Part shown: one piece after another, positions 43,008 to 54,926 of the stretch
How the letters are laid out: the number at the start of each line of letters is the position of its first letter
Numbering within the stretch: the first letter of the stretch is position 1
Source: Branchiostoma floridae
Lineage: Eukaryota > Chordata > Leptocardii > Amphioxiformes > Branchiostomatidae
DNA length: 64,000 nt
Assembly (NCBI RefSeq): GCF_000003815.2
Contig: NC_049993.1
Location: 12,262,106-12,326,105 of the forward strand
Direction of reading: 5' to 3'
Notes under the pieces: generated by a model
What the model was told of the DNA's origin: nothing
Databases searched by the model: none
Seen by the model: the letters and a program-made list of their open reading frames with translations, nothing else
Program-made: the position numbers and the translations under genes

Positions 43008-46000
43008 ATGACAACGAAGTCTACGGTAAGTGTAAGCTCTTCATGTTTAATTTATTACACCTGCAGGGAGATTTTTGGAGTGGAAAACTGTACACTGTAT
43101 CTACAGGTTTCTGGCAGCCTAAGGGCTTCTTCGACGGAAATATACCTCAAGAAAACGTTAAATCTGTCACCCCAACGTTTGCTTGTAGATTAGAAATTCT
43201 ACATAGCTGATATGATAAGTAAATATTTGTAATTATACGTATCACAATGCAATGATACCAGTAGAAGAAATACATCAAGCATTTCGCATTCATGTGATTT
43301 ATATCAAGTGTATTCGTAGAATACGCTTCTTGGAGCATTCAAAGAGGTTATAGCCTCATTGAAATTAAGCACTGTTATCTTTGTTATCACAAGTCCGATA
43401 TGACTGCAAATTGTCTCATAAATGTTCATTTTGTCTACGTCTAGTGTGTTGATATGGCATTGGGAACGCCGGGAAGTACAGTAAAAGTGAGACGCCGGTT
43501 GGACTTCGTGAAGAAACCGCTAGAGGGCGAGTCGCTGTACTTGGACTTGCCCGGGTACAGAAATGCAAAAGAGTTGGAAGGAGACCTGAAGTTTCTGGGT
43601 GCCGTGAGTCTTTATATAATTACAGTTTTTATATATGTACATATATTTGCAAATATAGTGAACCTCTAACAATTGTAAACATACACTAAGTTAAAAGTCC
43701 CAACAAATGACAGTTATTAGAAAATTTGTTTCTCATTTTTCTTTACAGTGACGAAACAGTAGGGTTAGCAGCTTGACAAAATAGTATACAGAATGTGACC
43801 TTTTTGTTCAGAAGCTTTGAAATGTTTTGGCCAACAACAAACATTGTTTTATTTCTAGCGAATTGAGACATTTCTCACCAGAGATATTTCTTACGTCGTA
43901 ACAAACCGAAAAGAAGCTCTGACGGTGAGACCTGATGGCGGCCCGTCCAGTCCCAGTCCGTACCTCAGCCCCAGCCCCAGCCCCAGTCCCGGGGGAGACG
44001 AGGGACCCCAGGGGAGGAGACTTTCCAACGTGCCGCTAACCAGGGGGCAGGCGCTCCTACAAGTTAGTACATTGTACTTTGATAGCTCCGTAAAGTAGCT
44101 CTCTGTATATCACAAACAAATTTCAAAGCAAAACTCGCAAACAGTTTCAGATCTAGATTTTCACTTTTACATCATTGCAATCAGTTAAAATGCACGTATT
44201 TCGGTAATATCAGTGTGCTAAGTTCATCTATGGGTTGATACATGATACAGTACACTTACAGTACAGTTAACGTTGTAAAATGCAGTACTGGTTTCAGATT
44301 CACTTTTGGCATGGGAATGTCATAAGTCATAAAACGATGAGAGTCAAATGACAGACAATAGGCAATCAATTAATGATTAAAATCTAATATGTTACGTCTT
44401 TTATGAAAACGTACACCAAGCTTGAGCTTACAATACGATATATGGATATATCATTTAGAATACACGTAACGTTATAATAGATCAATATGTAGATTTCAGT
44501 TGTCCTAGTTGCAATACATGAAAGAAGAATGATGGAATATTGATGTTGTTTTCATAACTGTTGACAGAAAGCCCAGGGCCGCGGACGCCGTGGGAGCTGT
44601 AACATGTTGAGTCTGGCGCAGGAGTGGGGAGTGAAGGTTCTGTACGTGCGGGACGTCACGGCCAAGGTGCAGCGCCTCATGGAGAAGCACCGCCTCCTAG
44701 CGGAGAGCGAAGAAAACGCAGCCTGCCCCGCGTTGAACGCCGACGTGAAACCGAAGCGGCTTAGACCGCCTTTTATCAAAGTGGAGGATATGTCCAGGTA
44801 ACTATCTAGTCACTGACATAAGCACAGTACGAAACAAGATTGCGTCTTGTTGCATCTTGTTAATAAGGTCTATCTTCCACCCAAAACTTATGACCATAGC
44901 TTGTCAGAAAGCGAGGTGATAGGACAAGACCTATCTAACTACATCTCACATTGATCACATACCATGAAAATCTATATCAATAGATAAGCTTCTTGAGTTG
45001 TTTAACTACGTTACATACAAAGAAATGCTACCAAAAACATATCCTTCTTGGTGAATGTGCTAAAGCTTATGACCGTACTTTTACTGTAGTAAAATACATC
45101 AATCTCCTGATATTATTGGCGTAATAATATACTGTATTTGTCACAGTCTTCAGTGACTTGATATGATTTTCTTAATTCCTCTATTCACAGGCTTTATAGA
45201 CCTCTTCATCACGAGTTCTCCTCCTTCCCTCGTATCTACTTTGACGCCGACAACGACTGTCCATTCGACGCCCCCTGTCACCGTTTGCCGTCCCGTCCAA
45301 GCTGTTCTCTCAAGTTAAAGCCTCAAACCCCAGCCACCGCCACGAAGCCGGACGTCCAGAAAGGCTACTGTGAGTGCTGTGAAGTCTACTATCAAGAGGG
45401 GCTATCACTGCATCTGAAGGGGGACAAGCACCAGTCTTTTGTTCGAGACAGTGGGAACTTTGTTAAACTTGACTCTCTGCTCGTAACGCTACCTTCTTTG
45501 GACGAATTCTTTAAGAAAGTTGTGGAGGAAAACCCACAAGACGAAGACATGACGGCACAAGAGGAACAGATGTCGATTAGTCCAGCTGTGATGGAAGAAA
45601 TTACAGAGAAACCACCACGGTAAGAATTCAAAATCATTTGAAAAATTATATGATTTACCGTTTATTGTGCTAAAGATTTGTGTAACGTGTACAGATTTTT
45701 ACTTGTCTCTTTATTTAACTTGTAACACGAATTTCAATCACTTTTTCATAAGGAATGTAAGTTTGTCATTGATTATTGTAGTCTAACATTGGCTATTGTT
45801 GGTTTAAAATTGATTATTGTTGGATATTAAATCACCTTTGACCTCTTATCATCACGTGATTCAGGTCCAGTACCGAAGGCAGTGATGACGTGTTTCTGTT
45901 GTCCGATGTTGGAGACGAACAGGCGCATGTGCAGAGCTTTCAACAGCCCACCAACCAGGTGACAGACCAGAAAACAGAACGTCCTAACCACGAAGGAGAC

Positions 46001-47314
46001 AACATAACATTCAATGCATCTAACAAACCACCAAAGGAAGAGATCCGAAACGACAAAAAGTCGAATAAAGATGAGTTGTTTCCAGTTGTTGTTTTAAGTC
46101 CGATGCCTAATTTTAGGTCTTCAAGACAAAGTGGGAATTCAACATCCACGCAAAGAAGAGATAGCACTTTCGAAAACAGAAGATGTACAAGTATCAGAGG
46201 CGAAATGAAATGCGACGCCGTTAAGGAGGAACAGGGACTTATGACTGACAAGTATAACAGCAATGATGAAGGTGATGACCAGTCACATTATAGGCCAGAG
46301 GTTATCAGCATCTCTTCTTCCTCTTCCTTTTCCATTGGTGCATCCTCCTCTTCCCACCTCTCCTCATCTACATCTTCTTATCATTCATCTGACAATGAAA
46401 CATCATCAACATCCGATTCAGTCGTTGACAGCAGGACCATCGCACCATCTAATGACGTCACTTTGAATGACGTCACTTTGAAGGTGACCAACAAGGATTC
46501 GCAAGATATAGATGTGCAAGATCAGCACCAATCAGTACATTATCATCAAAAGGTACGAGATGAAGTACAACTCCAATCAGTACAAGTTAGTAATATGATA
46601 ACGAACGGATGTCAAAACAGCACGGACGTTACATCAAACACAAACAGCTTCACAGAAAGTACCAGTAGTTCGAGTGAGGCTGGGGACTTATCATCAATTT
46701 CAAGTTCTTCTTCTTCGTCCTCGAGTTCAGTTCGACCCAATCGCCGAAGAAGGGCTTGTTCTGCAGTACTTGAAAGTACATCGTCGTCTTCGTATCAAGA
46801 TAACAGCCTCAGCTCACCACAAACCAAGATTTCTACCATAAAAGGCAACTGCGCAGTCTTTAGCGATACAAGAGACGCCAAACAACACAAGATGACAACA
46901 TGTTGTGATCCTAGCGCTGCAAGGGAACGTACGCGTTTACAAGAGCGCTCTCTAGCAACTTTAGGTAGTACTGCAGCTTGGGCCGTGGCGCAGTCGGATG
47001 ACTTGGCCCTACGATTGTGCAAGGCCAAAACAGGTGATATGGACGAGTTTGTTTCACCCCCGGACACAGATCGAGAATGGTCAGTAGTAGAAAGATCTGG
47101 AAATCTCAGAGTCAAGTTACAGCGAAGTTCTTGCCGAGCGAAAACACCCAGGAGTGCTCACCGAGCCAGTGAGTTACAATGGAGCGTGCACAGGTCGGGC
47201 GACTGTAAACTAACTTTCTCTGGATCCCTCAGAAAACAACAAAGAAGACCAGGGATGGATAGTCCACAAACCGACAGAAACTTTGGTAGCAGAAGGAAGC
47301 TGAAGTATCTCTAA
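43008..47314 (+). CDS. DBF4: DBF4, regulatory subunit of the Cdc7 (DDK) kinase
   Basis: Six exons in phase: 43008-43025, 43445-43603, 43859-44062, 44568-44797, 45191-45619, 45865-47314. They total 2490 bp, 829 residues. DBF4 binds and activates Cdc7, which phosphorylates MCM helicase to fire replication origins. Visible parts are the N-terminal BRCT-like region (KPLEGESLYLDLPGY to DISYVVTNRKEA), a Ser-Pro-rich linker, motif M (RPPFIKVEDMSR then LYRP, ending near residue 208) and the DBF zinc finger (C264, C267, H278, H284 in KGYCECC...HLKGDKH). The long last exon encodes a low-complexity Ser-rich tail ending in basic residues. The first coding exon is only 18 bp; if not translated, the next in-frame ATG is 43454. 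Poly(A) signal at 47432-47437. Confidence 0.93.
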
Positions 47315-47431
47315 GAGAAAGTATTCTCAGTGGCGATATATTACACAGCCACAAGTGGTACCAGATTTTAACAATGTTTATGAAAGTGTTTTACATGTAC
47401 AAGAAGACTTCTGATCAAATGTTAAATTATC

Positions 47432-47437
47432 AATAAA
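47432..47437 (+). terminator. DBF4 poly(A) signal
   Basis: AATAAA 118 bp after the DBF4 stop codon, followed by AT-rich sequence. Confidence 0.65.
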
Positions 47438-49329
47438 GACATGTAATATTTCAACCCAACGTTTCATCTTTGTTACAGCATGTAAACCTTCATACAGTCG
47501 TCATTCTTACATGGTGTTACATTCGTACGAATGATATTGAAAACCACCTGCGCTGCTATGCTACATTCTATAATTCATGAATACATCTATTGCAAGTTAT
47601 TAGTTTTGTAAAAAAAATCATAAAATTGAAAAGGACGAAAGTGACCGTCAGGATTCAATATTAGTAATTTGGGTTAATTGTTAGATCAATATGAAGAAAC
47701 AATTCAAAAGAACCATTTCTGTCAGTAAGTCGTGTATCACTAGTACCAAGTGCTTTATACTTAACTACAAGAGAAGGGTTCAGTTGTTTCATTCCTCGAA
47801 AGTGATACAAACAGATATGATTGCTACATGCTTATTTGCCGCTGAAAAGTTAAACACGCGGTAAGCTATAGATTCTGGTCATCATCCAATAGTGCTAGCT
47901 GTAGGTACAGGTTGTCCGTGTTTTGATACCTCCTTACAGCCGAACATAACAAGCTTTAATAGTTATGATGACACCAAATCTCTGTTCACTATCAGACGTG
48001 CATTCCCCCGATCACCCATGGCCCAGTCAGGACGACATTGTACTTGCCTTGACTCCATTCTAAAACGGGTGCCTGGCAACGGTGATGGCCCAGTTCTCGG
48101 AAACGATGGGCATGGTCCCAAATGAAATGAATAACATCAAGTCGTCACGAATAAAGCATGGTAAATGCGTTTAATTACATTACACACTGCTTTATTCAAT
48201 CGTGAGAACGGACACATTCAATACACTTGTTGTAAAGTCTGCCTAGACTTCAGTGTGCCATGGTGCAAGTGTCAAGGTGACGTCATTGACCTCACATAAC
48301 CCCTAGAAATGACCCTACATCTACCCGACGTTGCGAATTCTCTACATCGGTTCCCATGGTAACGTATCAATGTTCAATGACGTCATAGTGCGTCACATAC
48401 ACCCGTAATAACCGTCGCTCATTGGACGTCGCACTCAATGGAAGATGTGCAGCATATTCGATAATGTAAACATCATATCGTCATGCTTAATAAGCATGAT
48501 ATCGTCATGTCTGTATATTGCCATGACATCACACCCTTCATCACGGACATCACGGACACATCTAAATAACTGTACATAATAGTGTAAAGAAAAACAAAAC
48601 AAACAAAACGTAAGATATTTCTTGGCGTGGCGATCACCTTGTTTGATCACGAATGAATAGCGTTTAGGTGACAATTTAAAGTACTGGTCAAAAAGTTCGT
48701 AAAGCACAGTTCTTAATATAGGTACAGTATTCGGTTAAGATCGATGTTGAATTTGTCCAAGACACATGGCAAAGTTTCAGTCTATCTGGTCCGATTTCAA
48801 GCACATTGCGGAACAAACTAAACAATTAAGAAATGCTTGACATTGTAAAAGTTGCTAAAACAAATTCAAACAACAGCATTGAACATAAAACATGATTTTT
48901 CCAATCTAAGAGCCTAAGTCACCTTGAATGTTTAAACTGTTGAAAATGTACAGGAAGGTTTACGCATCATAAATTCATTCTAACTGTCGGACTATTGTCT
49001 TCAATATGGATAGCATGTTATTTCATCATCATCAAATGGACCAATAACACTGATTATTTATTTTCATGGACTATAACCTTCAACCTGTTCTAATAAGACC
49101 CCTCTTCTGTAACTCTTTTTGAGCGGCATGAGACGATGACCGAAGGGCATGACCGAGCTTGGCAAAAATATTTACCTTTTCTTTGTTCGGAAGTTGAAAG
49201 AATGTTTCGAGGTTTGCGGGTCCCCGCCCTCGTACCCAGCATGCATTGCGACTATGGCGGCTTGGAGATGAGAAGCGTTTTTTCTTGGTTCGCGCCTTCT
49301 TCATTTTGTCACGTCTGAAAACGGACACT
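47438..49329. other. Intergenic region upstream of the TESK-like gene
   Basis: No credible gene. Two perfect CRE palindromes TGACGTCA lie 100 bp apart (48278-48285 and 48378-48385). A minus-strand ORF at 49080-49328 is unrecognised and probably chance. Confidence 0.4.
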
Positions 49330-49987
49330 TAGGTCAGGTGAGAACTATTTACCAGGACTTTTCGCTCGGAGACGCTCACGGCATTACCTGGCTGTGTTTT
49401 CAAGTTTCAAGGTGGTTTCTATCGGGAGTGGCGAGCCCGACAAGGTTGAGCGGTGGGGTCGTGTGAGGTGTTGACCGGTGGGTGGGCTAGTCAGCCTTCG
49501 GTGTTTGTGTCAGCAACCAACGGACTCGGTCGTGAGATTTGGCCGCTCTCGTACAAACTGTGAATGGAGCGGTTGTTTTGCACTTGCCGTCGCCCACACA
49601 GGTCTGACAAATTGCCAGCTTTATAGTGAGGAAAGCTTGCGCTGGCTTTCGGAGAGAAGCTTTTGTCTAAAGTTCTCTCTAAACGGCGTTTGTCTCCGTT
49701 ACACCAGAACTTGGCGACATCGCAACTCCAGCCCCCCTCCCTTCATCATAATACAACATGTGAACTTTATTGACCTGAGGAAGACACTGACGTGCCATCA
49801 GCCATGAAAAATCCCGCCTAAAATAGCCCTACAAACTGGATCCCCTGTTTGTTGTTTTGGGACTAGCGTGGCTTCGCCAGTTGAATCCAGACGGACATAG
49901 CGGTGCACGGAGATATAAATTTCCGTCCTCCCTTCGTCTTCTTGGATTTCGTTTTGCTCCCTGAGGACTGTAACAAGCGACAACAAC
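49330..49987 (+). promoter_or_regulatory. Probable promoter and 5' UTR of the TESK-like gene
   Basis: The base composition turns GC- and CpG-richer than the flanks and runs up to the start codon. The ATG has a reasonable context (ACAACATGG). Transcription start not identifiable by eye. Confidence 0.4.
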
Positions 49988-50221
49988 ATGGCATCTCGTG
50001 AAGAATCCCGCTCCAAACGGAACACCATCTACTCCTACATCCCGTGTGCGGAGAACGACGTGCAGGACTGGAACACCTTCGGGGGCACCCCGGGGAAGAG
50101 ACCGAAGATCATCCCTGGTGCGTCCTGCCAGGCTCTACGGACTGCCGTGTCCAACCTAGCCCGCCTGGACGACTTCGTCTGCGACAAGATAGGATCAGGC
50201 TTCTTCTCCGACGTCTTTAAG
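49988..50221 (+). CDS. Testis-specific kinase (TESK1/2-like), first coding exon
   Basis: Seventy-eight residues from ATG 49988 to a GTGTGT donor after AAG, phase 0. The end reads [19 protein letters not shown], the glycine-rich ATP-binding loop of TESK-type dual-specificity kinases, preceded by [17 protein letters not shown] as in TESK1/2. TESK kinases phosphorylate cofilin and regulate actin. The remaining kinase exons are not found in the next 13.7 kb on this strand, so intron 1 is long and holds a Helitron in the opposite orientation. LIMK is a related alternative, but the pre-loop sequence favours TESK. Confidence 0.85.
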
Positions 50222-51449
50222 GTGTGTAGAACTCCTTACTACGTCTTAAACACGAAAGCTGCCGCAGTGGATGAGAAACTGCGCAGTTGTCAACACCAGC
50301 TCTTCAGATAAGATAATTTTAAACTTTCTTGATAAACTTGGCCTACTTCCAAGCCACAAAATCAAAACAAAAATTCCGTTGACAAGTTTTCAATGGATGT
50401 GTATTGAAAATTGGAGTCCATTGTGTATTCTTGACAACATGGCTTCCTTGCTATTTTTCTTCACTTCAAGAGAAACCGTACCAGAGAAAGTGGGTGTTGA
50501 TATGTTACTTAGAGATAGGCGTGTCCTGTTATTCCTCAAAACTTGCGCAGACAGAAACATTCCCCCAGACGTTTCCCCCACAACCAAAACACGCATGGAA
50601 ACCATTTCTCTTCAAGTAAAATGAAACCCTTAGCTCATTACAGCAAGGCAAATAAAAGTTCACCCTTATTATAGGTTGTTGCCAAAATTCCCTCAGCCTT
50701 TTCTAGAAGTACCTTTGCACTGTGTAAACATTGCATAGGCACATGGTTTGCTTACATGTTGAGTCAGTGTGGCTGTGATCTGTGACCTCGCCTAGGGCAG
50801 ACCTTTATTGTACAAACACCCTGCCCATTCCCTAACACACTACCAACACTGTAATTTTCTCATTACCCACGTAGACTAATTAAGATTTTTCACATGCTTG
50901 AGTATCTGCGATGAGGTTGCGTGAAAGGCCCTACACATGTGTCTTGCAGATTGCCTTTGGGTATTTTCCACGTTCGTTGTTAGTGTCGTACTCGTAGGAA
51001 AGAAACAGGATGTCTCAGTTCTGGTTTATTGAAACTTGTCCTTCCTCACAGATGTCTCCATAGTAATTCTTCTGGGGTTAGTCTCAAAAGTCTGGCTTGT
51101 CGCTGTGAACTATTGCCTTGGTATTTTTCATCCTTCCTTTTACCTTTTGAATTGTGACCGATTTGTTTTGTATTGTTCTGAAGGAAAACATAAAAATATC
51201 ATATTGGCTTGTCATGTCACTGAAACCATAAGTCAATGTTTTATTTCTCAGAGAAACAAGTGCTTTTAAAAAAAGCTGGCGTTTCGTCTACGTTTATGAG
51301 TGTGAACTGTCTTTTTCTTGAAGTAACATCTGTTAGAGTCACTCAAGGGCTGTCACTCAAGGGCTGTTGCGTCTATAAGAAAAATTGTTATTTTGGAAAG
51401 GAGTACTGTTTAATAGCTGGTCTTGGCTTACAACTTTATTTTAAAATGT
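50222..51449. other. TESK-like intron 1, 5' part: no exon seen
   Basis: AT-rich sequence with several short ORFs that show no protein family features. A short direct repeat TCACTCAAGGGCTGT lies near 51339-51366. Confidence 0.4.
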
Positions 51450-51537
51450 ACAATAAGTTCATTATAAAATCTATCAATATACTCAGGTACTTATAAGTAC
51501 CTGAGTATATTGATAGATTTTATAATGAACTTATTGT
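51450..51537. repeat. 88-bp perfect palindrome
   Basis: The sequence reads identically on both strands from 51450 to 51537, with its centre at TTATAA (51491-51496). Each arm is 44 bases, running from ACAATAAGTTCATTATAAAA through CTCAGGTAC. No spacer separates the arms. The match resumes as TGTACA/TGTACA just outside after a 4-base offset. Confidence 0.95.
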
Positions 51538-52866
51538 TATGTACACTTGAAAAAGCACCATCAGCACTGTGACAAGATTCTATCTAAATTGACTACCAAA
51601 TGTGAAACAAATATCCAAACCAATTAACAGCTAGCTCATCTCTATTATACTGGTTTCCGCATTTACAACATTTCTTCCTTGTTTTCCTGGATAATTTTGC
51701 TAATATTCATGAAAATTTCCATACTTTTGTGTCGAGCGGTGTGACTTTCCACGTCCGTGTTGTGTGAAAACTTCTGAATGAAGTCGATACTGAACAATGG
51801 AGCATTTGTTACTGTAAAAAAGGATCGCTGTTTTTGATGGAGTTTCATGCAAAGAACATCAAGAGCCTCTGTTTACATCATGAATAGTAGTTTAGTGGCG
51901 AGTGTTTTACGAGAATCATCTTAACGTGCATAGGAGCCGCTGCACGTATTTTCCATTACCATGAACAGAAAAATTGGAATGCCGGGTTTGGAATCTATGA
52001 AGTCCTGTTCATAAGACAAAGGCCTTGTATATATGAAATGAATACTAAAATAATAATAAAAATGATATATAAAAATATAATATCAATAAATAAATAGAAT
52101 ATTTATATATTATCTTCAATATTTAAAAAGAAAAAATCCACTCTCGGTTGAGCTAAGTTGTTGCGTGTATTGTATGTGAGTGTACATTATGCTTTAAACT
52201 CACTACATAGTCATCATCATCATCATCGTTCGGCTGCAGCGCAGGCGTATTTATGTCGATTTTCGGTTGTTTCTTGATAAAATCATTTTTTTCTTGTGCA
52301 ATCTTGTGGAATAGATGTTATATGGCCATTTTGCAGGATATTGAAGTCCGAAACCACAATGCAATGGTATTTCTGAACAGTTGTAGCTGTTGCATGCGGT
52401 CGCATGTGTATCGTGGAAATCAAGGCTGCCTGGTTTTTCTTGCTCCCTTGCCATATAAGGCAAAGCCTGAACATGAAATGTTGCAGGTCTTGCTATATAA
52501 GGTCTTTGGGTGTGCGACACAGTGTTGAACCAAGTATCATTTTTCCAAATATGGATAATCTATGTAATCTACGGGGAGGGGCAGCTGTATGGCAGAGTAT
52601 GAGAAAATGTGTGCACAGATTGCCTTTGAGACAGAAGATGGAGTGAATGTTTGTAGTGTCTTTTTATTCTAGTTAGGTTATTATAATTATAGCATCTGTC
52701 ATCATTGTTGTTTGTGTTATTTGTTGTTAAATCATATAACAAAATAGAGTATTTGAAGAATCTGTTGATTGCTACAAGCATAAACACAAAAACATGTCTA
52801 CACACGACAGATGAAGATGAATAACTGACTTTATTTAAACATGCAAACTGGAATGGGTTTAAACAT

Positions 52867-52976
52867 CTTGTATGGGAAAAGAGAATGTACAACAACCAAC
52901 TTTGTACTTTCTGAGAATATATATAAGAACTAGATCTAGAACTGAGTTCAAAAACTTCAAAGTGAAAAACCTGAGT
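52867..52976. repeat. Direct repeat of about 105 bp, copy A
   Basis: GGGAAAAGAGAATGTACAAC, CAACCAACTTTGTACTTT and CAAAAACTTCAAAGT-AAAAAC recur at 53568-53675 in the same orientation, about 92% identical. Copy B lies in the 3' flank of the Helitron RPA-like gene. Confidence 0.85.
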
Positions 52977-52986
52977 CCAAAAATAC

Positions 52987-53235
52987 TACCCTGGACTCCA
53001 GAGCATATGTACCAGCCCGCGCTCCGTGTTACCCGGGCCTACCCTTCCGCTTGCCCGAAGATCTACCCCGCCCCACTATCCACTAGGCACCCGATCTCCG
53101 CTTGCCGTACAATAGTGGAGCGGATCTTGTGGGCTAGCAGAGAGTGGGGCGGGGTAGTTTGTCGGGGCCAGCAGGAGGGTATGTCCGCGGAAAGGTTGGG
53201 CGCGGGCCGGTACAATTGCTCTGGATTCCAGGGTA
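52987..53235. mobile_element. Foldback element with 9-bp flanking repeat (TACCCTGGACTCCAGAGCA)
   Basis: The 19-bp termini TACCCTGGACTCCAGAGCA and TGCTCTGGATTCCAGGGTA are inverted with one mismatch. The flanks are CAAAAATAC (52978-52986) and AAAAAATAC (53236-53244), a 9-bp duplication with one mismatch. The element is 249 bp, GC-rich against AT-rich surroundings, and sits directly after repeat copy A. Confidence 0.8.
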
Positions 53236-53567
53236 AAAAAATACCTGGACAAAGTACAAATATATTTTTTTATCTTCTTTGATGAAAAGTGTTTTGAGTC
53301 TCCCCTCAGAACAAAAGGCATTTAAAATAAGTGCAACATTCAAATATCAAACGCTGGTTTATGTTGAAAGTCTTTTCACCAAGAAACTTTTATAGTCGTA
53401 CGTGTCAGCATCAATTCTCTATGCTTAATATTGGTGTAATAAAACAAAACATTAACTGGACAGGAACTGGACCTGAACCTAAATCTCTGGACCTAAAGTT
53501 GGACTTGGATCATATTAAGCCAAACTGGTATCCACACCTAGTTTGAATATTGACATTTTTTTCTTCT

Positions 53568-53675
53568 CTTGTATGGTATGGGAAAAGAGAACGTACAACA
53601 ACCAACTTTGTACTTTGTAAGAGTAAATATAAGAACTAGAACTGACTTCAAAAACTTCAAAGTCAAAAACATTAG
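53568..53675. repeat. Direct repeat of about 105 bp, copy B
   Basis: Second copy of the repeat at 52867-52976, about 90 bp beyond the stop codon of the RPA-like gene. Confidence 0.85.
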
Positions 53676-53761
53676 TGCAAACATACTTAAGTACACTTAA
53701 GATCTTCTCTGTCCTTTGAACATAACATAAAGTTTTCAACATAAGCTCAGTTACTATAGTT

Positions 53762-54826
53762 CTAGTTGAAGAGGCTTTCAGGACTGTCAGTGTCAGTGAT
53801 GTCAGTGAGAGAAATGTTTGTGCAGATATTTTGGGGGTTTTGGTCAAAGCTATACGTCTCTTCGTTGACAAGGACTTGCTCAAGTATGTCGTCGTCGCTG
53901 AGGAGAACTGGATCTGTGCCTGTAAGATAAGCCAACGTGTCCTTAAAACATGTTATTGTCATGTTTCGGCCAACTGCAGCATCTTCGTTTAAACTTACTG
54001 ATAGTTTGGCTGTTATGTCGGCTGGACAGTTCTTTGCCAGCATTGTCATCTGACATGCGGGGCATGTGACGATTCTTTTATCTGTGTGTGGTATTTTTTT
54101 GCGACAATCAACACATTTGATGAATCTTGAGATAATGGTCATTGCAGATATCTTCCCCTTGAAGGATCCTGGGGAGGAGATGGTCCTTGTTTCGTCATCT
54201 GTAGATGTTATGGTCTCAATGTCATTTATTTCCTCCACAGTAGTGTCACGCATGGTGTTTATGTAGTTAGACGACCCAAAGAGGCGCACTCTGACATCTA
54301 GCTTGTATGAGTGATTTTCCTGTAGTGTGATTGGTTCCCATACAACAAGGTTTCTTGTGGCTGTATGGTCTGCGCAAAGTACCTCTGTTTTCTGTAACTC
54401 TTTGGTTGTTCCCTGTGTGTCTTTTACTGGAACCGTTTTTGCAGGTTTTGTAGAGATGACTTTCACCTTGATATTAATGACCTGACCAGGTGTGAGATGA
54501 TCAATGTCTTTCAGGGGTGTGAAGGGCACTTCAACTTTCTTTGATGGAAAGGGAAGTTGTTCTTTGTCAATGATGGTTGCCTTATTGATGACTATGTCTG
54601 TTTGTGAAAAACTACCTTGCGAGTAGCGTGTTATCTTACAGCCATGTTGACTCTGTTCTTGGTCTTCTACAACTTTTCTCTTCTCTGGGGAGAAGCAGAC
54701 TGCCTTTCTGACTGCATCTTTCTCTTGTAGGTCAAAATTGAAGTATGACGCCCCACGTCTGGATTTTTTCATTGAGGAGACGTTGTGGATATAACCTGTT
54801 AGGTCTGGATCTTGTTTCTCAGCCAT
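53762..54826 (-). CDS. Helitron-associated RPA-like single-stranded DNA-binding protein
   Basis: Intronless, 354 residues, ATG at 54826. The N-terminal half has the pattern of an RPA1-type OB fold (GYIHNVSSMKKSRRG, YFNFDLQEKD, RKAVCFSPEKR; later TPGQVINIKVKVIS and TRNLVVWEP). A zinc ribbon follows at C238, C241, C255, C258 (KCVDCRKKIP, TCPACQM), as in the C-terminal OB domain of RPA1, then an acidic tail. RPA-like proteins are encoded beside Rep/helicase in Helitrons of several animals and plants and probably coat single-stranded DNA in rolling-circle transposition. It lies 4.6 kb downstream of, and on the same strand as, the Rep/helicase ORF. Membership in the same element is inference. Confidence 0.8.
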   Translation of the reverse strand: MAEKQDPDLTGYIHNVSSMKKSRRGASYFNFDLQEKDAVRKAVCFSPEKRKVVEDQEQSQHGCKITRYSQGSFSQTDIVINKATIIDKEQLPFPSKKVEVPFTPLKDIDHLTPGQVINIKVKVISTKPAKTVPVKDTQGTTKELQKTEVLCADHTATRNLVVWEPITLQENHSYKLDVRVRLFGSSNYINTMRDTTVEEINDIETITSTDDETRTISSPGSFKGKISAMTIISRFIKCVDCRKKIPHTDKRIVTCPACQMTMLAKNCPADITAKLSVSLNEDAAVGRNMTITCFKDTLAYLTGTDPVLLSDDDILEQVLVNEETYSFDQNPQNICTNISLTDITDTDSPESLFN

Positions 54827-54926
54827 TGTGCTAATGAATAATAAAAAAGAATTGATTAGTTAGTGGAAATGGGCTGGAAAATATATGTTTGTGTAGGAAA
54901 ATACAGTGCTGAGCATGGTACATAAC

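Noticed and set aside
45940-47115. Antisense ORFs in the DBF4 last exon
   Set aside because: They arise from the low-complexity Ser-rich codons on the other strand.
49080-49328. 82-residue basic minus-strand ORF near the TESK-like promoter
   Set aside because: Its upstream limit is GTG, I recognise no family, and there are no matching exons. A TTTTCAG just before an internal ATG is suggestive but not enough.
51450-51537. microRNA precursor
   Set aside because: The hairpin has no loop and no bulges, and no conserved seed is recognisable. It is reported only as a palindrome.
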